Counted from the first letter of the stretch, positions 48,145 to 60,570 are shown. The stretch: 64,000 nt of DNA from Pseudophaeomoniella oleicola (GCA_003868215.1 QWDQ01000018.1:248001-312000), one strand, 5' to 3'. Notes: generated from the letters alone by a model not told the origin. Numbers and translations are program-made.

Positions 48145-50452
48145 AACGGCGTGGCATCTGAAGCGTGCTCAGTCACGCCAGTTTCCAACTGCGCTATACA
48201 GAATGATCTCGTTGTTTGGGAATTGAAGAATTCTTTTCCGGTAAGTACTGCGCCAACCCGGATTCGCGTTGAGGTCTCGTTGAACGAGGGGTATTCCACC
48301 TGGGATCAGCACACTCTTCAGAGGGCGCGTAGAAGTGTCGACGCTCGCATCAAAGGCGTTGGGTATAGAACATTCGATATACAAGAAGGAAACATCACTG
48401 TGGTTGTCCAACCACGGAAAACATTTGGTTAGCAAACACAGGCCGTCGAGGCTAGAAAGAGAGATAGAACAGCGAACAGACTACAAAACGGAAAGAGAGA
48501 CGCCGGTAGTAGGAAGCACAGCGCAAGCGAACCGGTTAATTTCCACATTGGGATCGATATAACATGCACCGTGAGATAACCCCTGGTCGTGGGGTTTCAG
48601 CGTTTCAGGATCGGGATGGTGAAGCGCATTGAGGATCCCCATTCGGGTCCGAGGATTTTTAGCTGAAGACCGTTTTGCCGCAGAAAGATCCCAGTCCAAC
48701 CATATTTCGCCGACGTCTGATAGAGGTGCGACTGCGACACAACGGGCTTTAGTAGGCTATGGTGATGTTGTTGAAGTAGAGGTCTGACGCTGCTCTTTCA
48801 CTCTCTCGAAACCAGTCCGATGAAGAAGAGAAGGGGCAGGGATGCTACGGTAGTGGTGCGGTTCAGAGATCGCACTGACCAGGAACCCCAAACATTGCAA
48901 CGACTTAGACCATTTCTAAAATCAATACCTACGTAACGTTATTGACGGAACGCCGTCGAGGATACAGGCGTCATGAATGGAAGACCACGGTTGACACGGC
49001 AATGTCAGAGCGCTCCGAGTTGGCTGTCGTGCTGGTGAAGGGGTCTGAGATGCTCTTGATACTGAAGGTAACGGATCATTATGCTCAGTCGGCAGGTTGA
49101 GAGAGTTCTTCATCCCTTCATGTGCATCAAAAGCGATACTGAAGCAATTCGGACTATTGAACGATTCATCGCGTACGCGGTGCTAGACTTTGTAGTTCGT
49201 GACGAGAACACGAATATAAATGAGGTCGCAAGGCCAAATAAATTAATTGGTGATTGGTGCTGCCCAAAACCCAAAAGAAGACGGTGCTTAACCGCAAATG
49301 TCATGCATTTCCGGGCTACTGGCACCATCATCACGCCCAGTCATGCCAGCGAGGAAGTGCACAGAGGCTTGCCACGCTGAAGTTGAGAGGTCATAAGCAT
49401 GAGCAGATGTGAAAATTGATAGACGGAGAGGAGGAGCATCAAGGTTCGGGAAGTGAAGCCACGAGATAGACACGAGAATGCAGAGTCTCTTATTCTATAA
49501 TTATTGAATTCCTGTGTTGTTTACGAAGAGGGAGCATACGATCTCTTTCTCGAGTGAATCCAAGAGAATGCAGAGACTGCGATATCTCAATTGACTGCAT
49601 TGCTGCCTTCCGTAGATGTCTACATTTACATTTACCTTGTAGTAGATCCTCCCAGTTGCTCTCTGCTGAGGTTTCGGGAAAGTCGGCAATACTGCTCGAG
49701 CTTTTGAAAGTGTTGAGAAACATCGGTTAGAGTATGGACGGCGACTTGGCACCTTTGGGTACCTAAGGTAAGTACTGGTAGGCATCTCTTGTTACCTAAA
49801 ACCCGAGATAAGAGAGGGTACCTAGGTAAGGTTGCCCTTAACTTAGTGCCCATCAATCAAGGCAATAGCCGCTTCGAAAGTTCACGGGCTCCCCCACCCC
49901 GTTATCCCCCACCTGTTGGTTTAGGGGTTCCCTTAGTGAGGCTCACCGTTAACATCTCTCCAATGTCGTGTTTTCATCTTTGTGTATTGGATCTAAACCA
50001 CAGAGCTCTCACTGCAAGGGTCAGAATACTATTACGCCTATTGACGACCTTGTCTTGGAACTCCTCTCAGGTTCTTCAATGTCACTGGTGATAAGGAATA
50101 GCGACATTTCATGGCCCTTCCTTTTCTTTCTCTCGCTTGCTGATCATGATCATGACTATTCCCATCTAGATCCCACTCTCAAGCAAGTCCTTGGGCTATT
50201 GTATGGTCTTGATCACCACTGATTGGCCAGCATAGCCTATACATCAAGAGCCGGTCCATCACTTGCAGGACGAACGGCCAGGATCCTCAGAATTGACTTA
50301 CTACCCACGAACTTCCCTGTCGCACACATCTTTGGCACCACGACCTTTTTTTCCCTTGCTCTCTCATATTCTGCTTCATGTGAATATGAAAGAGTTGTAA
50401 GGTGCTTAATCCAGACTCTGCTGGATTCATGCTAAGTTAACTTGTCGACACC
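48145..50452. other. Divergent intergenic region, 2.3 kb
   Basis: Lies between the starts of the membrane-protein gene (minus) and the conserved unknown gene (plus), so it holds two promoters. No coding frame with motifs or splice logic is seen. GGTACCTA-type motifs cluster at 49757-49828, with a GGTACCTAGGTA element at 49817. Confidence 0.5.
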
Positions 50453-52788
50453 ATGTTCGGAGGTGCTTGGGGTAATTTCGGTATGTTGCAAACCTTTCGT
50501 ATTACCTTCGTCGTAGTGCTCGTGGAGACAGATTCTTTCAGCCGAGGGGCGGGTTGAGCCGCTTCGCGCTCCTCGGCTTACCCATCCCCTCTCCGCTGAC
50601 GCCCAAGATGAGCATGATGATTGTCTGGCTGTGTGGAAAGGATGTTGCTCTATAGAATTTGGGAAGACAGATCTCACCGTGTCATGGCTTTCAATAGTGT
50701 TTTAGTGCTCTACGATTGGGCAGCACGACGTCCTATCGGGATAGATACAAGCTCGGTGACTGTCCTGTACTAACGAGAACAGCTCCCCCGCCGGAGGATC
50801 TCACCACAAAGGAGCGGTCACCACCACCTTCCCCTGTACCCCTCGACTTTCCAAGAGCTGTCCCTCAGCCGCAGTCGCATGCTTTGACAGAGGAGTCTCT
50901 ACAAAATCTCAAGGGAATACTTGTCAAATTGAGGTCTCACCAAGATGTGAAACGCGAATATCTTGAGGCTCTCAACGTGAAGATAACTTCGGATGTCAGC
51001 TTTACGGACCTCATCCCAGAATCAGTCGATGCTCGGCTTCCGGAGAACTTGGACCCGTCGCTTCAAGCGAGGCCGCAGCTTAGCAATGGCATGCCAGTTC
51101 CGGGACCAGAGAGATACGATATTTTGGAACGTGAACTACGTTACTCAAACGATGACGCGTTCCGAGAACTTATCAGGCTACCTCTCCCTCCGGGTAAGCA
51201 AAGACTTCGAATTACTCAAACGCGAAAGTTCTGGGCAGGGCTAGAGAAGATGGCCCAGTACTGGGACACCAGTGTAGATCAATTTTATGAGGCTTCCTCC
51301 GACGATGATGGGCTAAAGGCCGACCAGGCCAAGGCTGACACAGAAGGCCCTGCGGATGCCAAACGAATGAAAATGGATAACTCACGGACTCTGTCTGATG
51401 GGGATTCAATGAATATCGACACTGAATCCGGGAGCAATTCAACTACCGCTATGTCACCCTCTGGAGATAAATCAACGCAATCCCGTCTTCGTTACAAGGG
51501 TCGTCGTATTGGCAACGCACGAACCATGCCCGAAGAGTTTCGCGAAGAGACAGTCCGAGGCTTCATGGAGATGGTAGCTTGGCCATTCGGATGCCAAGTC
51601 ACTATGCCCAGCATGCCGCCAAGGCTGTCCATAGGAACCATGCTGTTTCCTGTCAGACACTCATTCACCGTTACGAGGACACCAAAAGACAGAATGCAAG
51701 CTCGCAAAGGACACATGGAAGGCCCCGTTCTTGCTGTTCAATGCAAGAACGAAGTCCAGTTTCGGAACGACGATGAGAGGGTCGGGGACGGGTATGGTGA
51801 AGCCACTGACCTTTTTCGGGAGGTGGGAGCTCTTCTGCTCTTGGCACAGGAAAGGGCTCGGCAAGGCAAGGCCGAAGTGCTTCCAGGTCAAGGCAAATGG
51901 TGGACCACGAAAGCAAGATGGGGCGGAGGTCCTGGTGGCGAAATGGAAGTACCTCCGGAAGGGGTGACCGATGAGCCTCCAGCGACGGCGGAAAAGTCAA
52001 CAGCAGAAAAAGTCACGCCAAAAGCCGAGGCTAGGCCATCTAAACCTGCGCCGTCGCCCCACGAGAAGATCGGAATGACCGCAGATGCGCTGCTCGCCAG
52101 AGCCGAACGCCGCATGGCTCGAGCCTCAGGCAGGAGAGACTCCTCTGCATCTAGCGGGCCTTCCAACTCTAGACGCTTGTCCTTGGCCGAAAGATGGAAA
52201 GTGCTAAAGCCGGGCTCGAGTCTCTGGGATAGGAAGATGCAGTACTTACAAATTGGCAAGATCAAAGGCGACGAGTTCGATGATGTAAGTAACTCGTCCA
52301 CCCTTCTTTCCCTGCTCGCAGGGCAACCACTCTCCAACACAGTCATACTAACATCTATCCTCTCTCTCCCATCTTTAAAGATATTCCTCCTCTCCTCTTT
52401 AAACACGCACATCTCCCTCCTCCACGTCCGCATCCACCCCACCTACCTCCTCTGGCTCTCTTCTTCTTCATCTTCTCCATCCCCCACAACAACCCCACCA
52501 TCCACCACCCCACCTCCCGATTCCAACACCCTCCACATCCGCCGCACGAAATGGTATAACCTCTACGACATCGACGAGCGCGTCGAAGCCCTGCAGGGCA
52601 TGTGGAAGCTCATGCTGTGGACGATGCGAGGCGGCGAGACGGGCGAGATGCCACCGCCGCCGCCGCCGCCAACCACTCCTCAGAATGAAGGCGATGGAAC
52701 AGCAACAGCACTACCTTCCAAAGGGACGGCAGAAAGGACCGTTCCGAGAAGAGGATGGGTTGGTGCCGAGATGTTTCGATCTTCGTGA
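50453..52788 (+). CDS. Conserved Pezizomycotina protein of unknown function
   Basis: The main body is 50724-52284 and 52381-52788, split by a 96-nt intron (GTAAGT donor, ATACTAACATC branch, TTTAAAG acceptor). This intron is in frame and stop-free, so a naive reading runs through it; removing it joins FDD to IFLLSSLNTHISLLHVRIHP, the arrangement I recall in relatives. A likely first exon is 50453-50480 (MFGGAWGNF, GTATGT donor), but its phase (1) does not fit the acceptor at 50723 (needs 2), so a micro-exon or another donor is missing from this model. Core motifs are TSYRDRYKLGDCPVLTRTAP, RYDILEREL, RKFWAGLEKMAQYWDTS, GRRIGNARTMPEEFREETV, EMVAWPFGCQV, LFREVGALLLLAQERAR and AERWKVLKPGSSLWDRKMQY. 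No catalytic motif or membrane helix is seen. A Lys/Asp-rich linker and Pro-rich C-terminal insert are low-complexity. Function is not known to me. Confidence 0.8.
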
Positions 52789-52931
52789 ACGATGATTGAA
52801 GTTTCCTCCTGTGAGAAATGAGGTAGTTGATTGGTTGGTAGTATGAGTGAAGGGGTTTCGAAGAAGGAAAAACTTACTTACTGTTGAGCAGTATGTAAGT
52901 ACCTAGGTAGCTCCCTACCCAACCTAGATTA

Positions 52932-52961
52932 TCTCTCTCTCTCTCTCTCTCTCCCTCTCTC
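52932..52961. repeat. CT dinucleotide run
   Basis: About 30 bp of TC repeats with one CCC interruption, just 3' of the conserved unknown gene. Confidence 0.9.
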
Positions 52962-53133
52962 ATAACAAATATATCTATCTATATTGGTATGTCAACGTAC
53001 ATAGGGTACTTACTTACATACTTCCTCACATCCATCCATAGGTACCTCCCAAGGTCCATCCATAGATTTCCCAACGTCATTGTCAACAGAAAGGAAAGGG
53101 AAAAGAAACCATTTTCTGTCAAAGAAATCAGAC

Positions 53134-53145
53134 TTAGGTACCTAA
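53134..53145. repeat. Palindrome TTAGGTACCTAA
   Basis: Perfect 12-bp inverted repeat; a second motif family (core GGTACC with flanking TA) that recurs in intergenic DNA at 32564, 49817, 52899, 53038 and 53328. Confidence 0.85.
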
Positions 53146-53886
53146 CATACGTAATGAAGGTAGTAAGTATTAGATCTATGAACCCTCCACACCCAAACCC
53201 CCGGCCGCCGGGGGGGCATCATAAATTCAATCAACACGTGCATTTCTCGCTTGATCCAATATGTATATATATGATTTATTCAACTACACGTGTCGTTCGC
53301 TGATCCAAAGCAGTAGGTGAGGTAGATAAGGTACCTACCTACCTATACATATTCCTATTCAATAATTACCATTCACATGTACAGTTCGTTGACCGACGTC
53401 GACGACGACCGAACCAAGTCTACCTCGGTACTTTGGTCCGGATAGAGAGAGCTTCACGATCGGCCGGACGCGTATGCCCGTGGAGTTTTGATGCAGAGAA
53501 GCAAGACCCCTAGCGCTCGTGACTTCTTTCTATCTCTCTCTCTTTCTTGTTCTCTTGCGATGTGATCACATGCGTTCGTTCAAAGCTCTGTGCGTAATGA
53601 TCGTGCTCAAGAGAACCCATACTCTGACTTGAAAGTTCGACATAATTATATTTGAATTAGTTTGGAAGCTTCGTAACCAGGAGTGATCATCCGTACACTA
53701 GTACTGTACCGTAGTAGTGACTTCAAACAAGGGGGGAGCAAGCAGCTATTGGCTCGAGCGGGCACTGCCAAAAGAGGGTGTCGGCTCAGACTCGGATGCC
53801 ACGCGATTTGGAAAGAACAGACAGGGATTCGAGAGAACAGACGGGAATGGCTCCGTCAAAGTGGACTTGTAGGGGGCCCTTTCTTC

Positions 53887-53898
53887 TACTACGTAGTA
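53887..53898. repeat. Palindrome TACTACGTAGTA
   Basis: Perfect 12-bp copy in the intergenic stretch upstream of rasB. Confidence 0.9.
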
Positions 53899-54931
53899 AA
53901 TCTCGCCTCTCGCGTGGACAGAATGGAGGAAGTGGCTCGGGTTGTCTGCGCACTCAAAAGTCCGGCGGCAGGGGGAGGACGGTGCGGATACCAGGTCTTC
54001 ACACATCGAGCCATACATAAATTGTTCCGATGAGTGTTATACCGTAGTAGCATGGTTGGTGGAGTCATCAGATCAGCCAAACGAGCACAGTGCTACACGA
54101 TGAGACGGAGGACAGGCATAGTCCTCGGCGAGGTCGGATGTCTTTCGATCCTTTCGATCCTTTCGCGCGTACTGGCAAATGCTGTCCCTAAGATACGGAG
54201 ACTTGCACGTTGATGTGATAAAATGCGTTACGTGTGCATAACTGTAAACTGAAAACGAGGCAGGTAGATAAGGCACCTGAGGTACCTTGAGTATTTTTAG
54301 ACGTCAATGACCCGGCGAGGGTCTGCTTTCTTACTGTGATTAGAGATGGTAACGCCTTCATAGTCCTTTTGGGTAAATAGGACATATTGAGAGCAACTCG
54401 GCTCCCATTGTTTTGCAGGACTTCTGGGTTTGCAGGGCTTCCAATGTCGATATGATCAGCGAAACTGGTAATTACTGTAGATTTGGAAGAATGACTGATC
54501 CAGGCTCGGAGTCAGGAGCTTCCTGTCGTTCTACATTCGGCCAACGATCCTTACTGCGTTTGATGATTGACTATTGTACAACGTAAAAGTAATTACAGCA
54601 TATTGACCTCGCTGAGCAGTTCTCAAGCAACGGCTTGTTGCAGGAAGATGCTCCGAGCGTTGACAGTGACAGGGTGAGAGAGAGAGTAGAGAGAGAGAGG
54701 GGCAGCGTCGCCTGTCGCCAGTCGCTTGAGCCAGGGCAGGGGGTCATGTCGTACCAACCATAGTCCATACGTAGTAAGGTAGTCAAACTGGGTTTCGGGG
54801 AAGGAGGTAGGTGCCACTTTCCGGTTTGCGCCAGCCATGCCTGTACCGAAAGTCTACGCTGTTAAGTGTCTTTACTAAGGCAGTAGTCATACTCTTTCCT
54901 ATGGTGATGGTATCATAAGGTAGTAATTATG

Positions 54932-54943
54932 TACTACGTAGTA
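54932..54943. repeat. Palindrome TACTACGTAGTA
   Basis: Perfect 12-bp copy; a 9-bp partial copy lies 164 bp to the left at 54768. Confidence 0.9.
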
Positions 54944-55316
54944 ACATGCTTTGGGGCGCACCACTTTTTGTATGCCGAACCTGATAGCGCACCGTGTGAG
55001 GAATGAAGATATGGAACAATGCCCCAAATACGGCTGTTGGTTTCTTCTCTTTTCTCAAGTCTGCCTCGTTGCCAACCAAGAGTGCAAGACGATTGACCTG
55101 GCGCTGTACCAGATTTGGTTGACAACTGGCCATTCGCCCTTCTTCTGTTCACTTACTACTACGTAGGACGGATTCCATACCCCGACAAGCACAAGGCCGT
55201 ATGCCTATCGATGACTTATCCCTGCCAAACCTACCACCGAGGTTCCTTCCCATGTCGACTACGGTATGATAGGGTGCAGATCTGAAGATCGGTTGGATAA
55301 GATAACGACAGGATAT

Positions 55317-55328
55317 TACTACGTAGTA
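55317..55328. repeat. Palindrome TACTACGTAGTA
   Basis: Perfect 12-bp copy, followed at once by another TACTAC half. A partial copy is at 55154. Confidence 0.9.
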
Positions 55329-55406
55329 CTACATAATGGCTATCTACAGACAATGTTGATTGATAGTGCTTCTTGAAACCCGTTCAGACAAAGAAAAAAG
55401 ACAGAG

Positions 55407-55436
55407 ACACACACACACACACGCACATACACACAC
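55407..55436. repeat. AC dinucleotide run
   Basis: About 30 bp of AC repeats with two single-base interruptions, intergenic. Confidence 0.9.
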
Positions 55437-57568
55437 CTGAATGACCCTTGACAGATTGGTTGCTCCCTATCGCTTTAGCATATTAGAAGGCAGCTCGGTT
55501 GGTGGCAGCCCCTGGGCGATATAGGCTCTGGTGGGAATGCCCACATGGTCGCATATATGGTCGCTTCACAACAGATCGTCGGGACACTTGGCACTTCGAC
55601 TGGAGTGTTTGGAGTCTTTTTCATTTGGCGATCTTTGCCGTCTCCTTCACCGGCAGGAACTGAATAGAAATGAGTGGTACCCAATTGCGCGGAAATCTGT
55701 AGTTTTCAGGAGAACGACAAATCAATAAGCTGATCAAATTATATGTTGTTGAGATAGCGCCATTTGTTCTCCCCGACCTGGATGAGCGATGGCTCAAGAA
55801 CACCCCCCATACAAAGAAAAAGCCAATGGACTAAATTGCTTGGTAAAACCGTTGCAATCAATTTGAACCCAGGCACCAGAGTCGGAGGACTGAGGCCATG
55901 TTGTTGTGATGGATGGGCTTCCCTGGTCACTTCTCTAAGCTCGAAATCGCAGGTGCTATACATCGGTAATAGGTCCCCGGAGCACTATTATCTACGCTGC
56001 TCTATACGTGTATTGCTCTGGCTCCAAGGTTGGTTCTGTCCACCATCCATCCTAGGTGTCTGCAAGCTTGCGGTTTTCTAGTTTGCCTGATGGTGTTGGA
56101 CACATGCAAGGATGACATACGGTCACTTTTTACAGTTAGCAGCGGTTAACGAGATATAACAAAGAACGAACTTGTCTGAGACACGCCAGAGGAAAAATGA
56201 TGAAAGACTGACCGTTGGGGGAACTGTGCAAGGAATACCGGCACATCTTCGCAATGTGTCTGTGATCGTGTGTGGATGTTCATATCGTCCCATGTCCTAG
56301 CTCGCTAGTACGAAGCCCAAATCCACGTCCGTGGTCCCATATCCACCGCACGACGGCTTGGAATCAAGACCCATAAGCCATAGTACTGCGTGGGAAACGG
56401 GCATGGATGGTGTTCAGTAGACTGCGTTAGGCAAGGCACCATCGGCCAAGCAGCTGCCTTCTTCCCTCTTTTGGTGTCGGTTCAGTGCTATCACCACCAC
56501 AACCCTTTTGATGGAGACGGCGCAACCTACCGGGTAGGCTTTGGATGAATGAGTTTTTTTTTGAATGCAACATCAACACAAATTGGAAAGACCAAAGCAA
56601 CAAAACCCCCACCAGTCACTATCTCCATTGGATTTGCTACAGTGAAGGTCTCGCAATACCATGTACGTAGTAGTACTTCTCCTGGGCCTGATCATTTAGC
56701 TAAAGGTGGTCGTCCTCCTCGCCTTTTCGTTCCTCTCGTCTGCTCTCGTCTGTAAAAACAAAAAAACACCAACACACACCAGTACCCTCACCTCCAGGCC
56801 AGCCTGAAAAGCTGCGATCGGCGCAAACCCACACTTACTACGTACCCGAGCAGAAACGGGTTTTACGTACCTACTACAGCCTCATCTTCCTTGCTAACTG
56901 TTGTCTTTTCTTCTTCTACTACGTATTCAACGCTCTATTGGTCCCTTCCCGGCTTTTCCCATCCCCACCAAAGTATCCCGAAATCTAGACCGGCCATCAC
57001 CGCAGAAGACCAAACTGTTGCTCTGAGGGAAGCTCCGAAAACCATCCCCATAAATCCCAGTGAAGCAGTGAGAAATTCAAATCACACATCGATTGCTTCT
57101 CAATCCCGTTACTGTTACAGTCCAGAAGCTTTGACTCGAACCGGCACCCAACCTACTTCCCGTCGCTATTCATCTATCTGCGCTTCAGGTACCCTCATAG
57201 TCGCGCGAGCTCCCACGGGAACCTCCCTCCCCCCTCCACTCTTCATCAAAACTCTCCGCTACCTCCTGGACCCCATCCCCTCACACGAACAGCTACCGTA
57301 CTCAGGGGCCCTATCTACTTAGGATTTCCTCGTCGTCTCCATCTACTGCACCTACCTTTCTAGTGCCTCATCTCGCATTTTCCATGTTGCGTCGCATCTT
57401 CACAATTACCTTTCAATAGCCTCTAAGCGCCAATTAGAACTCTTGCGTCGCTTCAATAGCACATGCAGTAAACTTTATTGATCGGGTTCCTGGCCGCACG
57501 TGTTTTCGCCTTCGAAATCAAAAGCACAGTCTTGGGTGATCAAGCCAGAAGCGGCTCTTAATCACATA

Positions 57569-58342
57569 ATGGCGGGAAAAATGACGTTGTACAAGCTGGT
57601 GGTGCTGGGAGATGGAGGAGTGGGCAAAACTGCGCTGACCATACAAGTGAGTTCAAAATGAATGATGGACCCATGACAACTGAGACTGACGAGGACATAG
57701 TTATGCTTGAATCACTTTGTCGAGACCTACGATCCCACAATCGAAGACTCCTATCGAAAACAAGTCGTCATAGATCACCACGCATGCATGCTCGAAGTCT
57801 TGGACACGGCGGGGCAAGAAGAATACACTGCATTGAGAGACCAGTGGATCAGAGACGGCGAAGGCTTCGTTCTCGTTTACAGCATCACTTCCAGGTCATC
57901 TTTCACAAGAATTCAAAGATTCTATCACCAAATTCAGAGAGTGAAGGAATCAGCTAATGCAGGGTCGCCCACAGGGGCCAGCTACCTATCCTCACCGATA
58001 CACTCAACAATTCCTGCGCATATCGGGCCGGTGCCAGTCATGCTGGTCGGCAACAAATGCGACAAAGTCACCGAGCGGGAGGTGTCATCCCAAGAAGGCG
58101 CTGCCTTGGCTCGTGAACTCGGTTGTGAATTCGTCGAGGCATCGGCAAAGAATTGCGTAAACGTGGAAAAGGCATTCTATGATGTTGTACGACTGCTACG
58201 ACGCCAAAGACAACAGCAAGGATTATCGAAACAACCCGAGAGAAGAGGAACCACCCGGAACTCAGATCGCAGAGACGACGATCATGGTCGAATGTATCGC
58301 GAACGAAGGCGCCATCATGACAAGAAATGTGTCATCCTTTGA
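57569..58342 (+). CDS. rasB: Ras GTPase, RasB/Ras-2 type
   Basis: Two exons: 57569-57646 and 57701-58342, phase 0, 54-nt intron with GTGAGT donor; 239 aa. It is a membrane-anchored GTP switch controlling polarised growth, branching and conidiation in filamentous fungi. The P-loop GDGGVGKT is at residues 14-21 (Asp15 where H-Ras has Ala11; Gly16 corresponds to Gly12). The effector region reads [16 protein letters not shown], switch [24 protein letters not shown], then NKCDK and ASAKN for guanine recognition. Between KESANAGS and GPVPVMLVG is the extra ~25-residue insert ([15 protein letters not shown]...) that separates RasB from RasA. The C-terminal hypervariable part is strongly basic and ends KKCVIL, a CAAX box whose final Leu favours geranylgeranylation. 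All switch residues look intact. A long pyrimidine-rich leader precedes the start. Confidence 0.96.
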
Positions 58343-60570
58343 ACAATATATCGCAATTGGATAGACCGCATTCATTGAGGATCGGACGAGGGAAAAATCA
58401 GCGCGAAAAGATATGCATGCCTATGTTGCCTACACACAAAAACTCTCTCAAATGCGACAGTCCATGAGGTGTGACTGGATACCCGAGAGGAAATATGAAC
58501 CGGGTATTGCGGTAATGACGTTCAACGAATCTTACGAAAAAGTCTTTTGCAATTTTGTTGATAAGACAGCGAGAGAGGGGAGCAACTTCTTGGAACAGCT
58601 GTCCCTCTTTTGTTGCGAAACCATTGGTGCTGCTTTTGTGTTGCTCACACATACTTGCCGATTTTCAAGAGAAACGTTTGCACAGGCTGTCAACTGATAC
58701 CAAAAATTTTCTTTCTCGTTTCTTGGAAGGATGGATGGTTGATTGGAGGCATCCTTTTTATGGGTTTCAAATGTACGCGAAGAAAGCAATGGCGCTGGGA
58801 AACTTATCATAAACCTCTTTTCTGGCACATTTCTTGCTTTTAGCTTTGTGGTGATGCGGAGGGAAAAATGGAAATGGGAATATCTGCAATGAAAGACGTG
58901 TATTTTGCTTTCAGATTCTGCTCTTTGCTCCTTTTGTCTCGAGATCCCTGACCGATTGAGGTGCAAGAGAGAGAAGGCAGATAGGCAGGCCGGACAAAAG
59001 GCAAGTGGAGGAGGAGTAGCAAGAGGAGGCAGCCTTACGTCCAAACTCTCTCTCTCTCTCATCCGGTCAGAAGGAAAGGGAGAAAAACGAGCATGATATC
59101 ACGTCGGAGAGGACTCTTTTGGTTTATTTTCCTTGTTATTATTTTCTATTCAGCGTGTTTATTTTTTATTCTTGTTCCTGGGCCTTTTTTTGTAGTCGAT
59201 ACCCCCTCCTCTAGAGTATGTATGTACTTCATTGCCTACCTACTTTATCCTACTTATGTATCTACCTGGTCGGTCGGTACCTTGTCACGTCTTTCCATCC
59301 ATCCATCCATCCAATCAGCCAGCCCGCCAGCCGTTTGATTCGTTCGTACCTTGTACCTGTCTCTCAGAGTTCTGCTCTTCTTCTTCTTCCCCTCTTGGAC
59401 TGATACAAACCCCCTCCCCTCCCCTCCCCTTCCCTTACCTGCATACGGTAATACGTCAGGCAGTCAGTCAGTGTTCATGGCACATACCTAGTATCTACTG
59501 TCGTCGAGTCGACGTCCTTGGGTGTATGGACCAGCCTGGTAAACCTTGGATAGGCAAGGTAGGTAAGGTATCTGTCCTCTACTTTGCTTCTGGGTATGTA
59601 GGTATGTAGGTAGGTAGGTATTCTTCTGGCTGGTCGGTTCTTTCCCAATGTTCAGAGAATAGGACTGGAGGTAGGGGATTATGCGGGAGGAAAGGGAGAG
59701 AGAGAGGGAGAGACGGAGACGAGGACGGAGAGAGGGAATGTAGTATCTGGATTGAAAGAGAGCCAACGTTCGCTCATCGTTATTTTGTGCCTACATGCTT
59801 TGCTTTGCTTTGCTACGAAGCCGATACCGATACCGACTGTTGATGGTCAGTCCTAACAGAAAGAAACCAGGGGGGATTGAAATTGATCTGATTTGGGTTT
59901 TTTTTCGTAACCTGTAACTACCTACTAAGATACCTACATGATTGCTTGACTGGTGAACTACCTGCTAGCTAGGGACGACGTCTGCAAGTAAATACCTAAC
60001 TAACTGTGCTCACCCTGGGTGGGTAGGTAGGTAAGTATCTGGCTTTTTTTTTCTTTTCTCTCTGTCCTTCTGCTGTTGTTGTAGTAGAAGAAGACGATTG
60101 CTGGGGTAAATAGATACATGACTTTGAATTCCTGTCCTTCCATTGAATTATCTGGCCTGCTTCCCCTTTGTTGAATTTTTTTTGTGTGGTTTTCGATTTT
60201 GTTGATTGTCCCCATTTTCCTTGCTGGTAAGGGGTAAAGGACACATGAAGTTGTAAAGAAAAAAAAGCAAGTCGTAACGCCGTCCTGTGACATCTGTGAC
60301 GCCATTCTCCATGTCATTATGGTCTCTCCTTGTTCGTGCCCATCTCGTAAGGTCGGTTCCGTCATTCTCCCTCTCGTGATCCAGACCTCAAAGAACGGAG
60401 CACCAACGTTGATGCGACAGCCGCATGGCTAGTGCATGACGAGGACCCGCGTAACATCCCGTTTGCACAACTAGCCAATTATTAGAGATCTGTAAACCGA
60501 GACTCAAAGGTTGCAATATCTCCACTTCAGGTAGCTACCCTCATATTGAACAGATGTGAACAATTAGCCC
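58343..60570. other. Convergent intergenic region, 2.2 kb
   Basis: Lies between the 3' end of rasB (plus) and the 3' end of the F-box-like gene (minus). No coding frame is supported; frames here are low in information and rich in simple sequence: a CCAT run at 59295-59312, CCCCT repeats near 59410-59430 and GTAGGTA/GTAGGTAT repeats at 59595-59625 and 60020-60035. Confidence 0.5.
59295..59312. repeat. CCAT tetranucleotide repeat
   Basis: Four and a half perfect CCAT units, intergenic. Confidence 0.9.

Larger units (their letters stand above)
52789..57568. other. 4.8-kb intergenic stretch upstream of rasB
   Basis: No confident gene. It is unusually rich in short palindromes: TACTACGTAGTA at 53887, 54932 and 55317, near copies at 54768, 55154, 56663 and 56836, and GGTACCTA-type elements at 52899, 53038, 53134, 53328 and 54281. 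Simple repeats are the CT run at 52932-52961 and the AC run at 55407-55436. The last ~700 bp before the rasB ATG are pyrimidine-rich and stay open for 143 codons (56891-57322), which I take as leader sequence, possibly with upstream ORFs, rather than a gene. Confidence 0.5.

Noticed and set aside
53683-54033. 116-codon plus-strand frame
   Set aside because: Contains an intergenic palindrome copy and has no domain or codon pattern; chance frame.
58532-59062. 176-codon minus-strand frame downstream of rasB
   Set aside because: Low-information sequence in a convergent 3' region, no conserved motif and overlapping equally long frames on the other strand.
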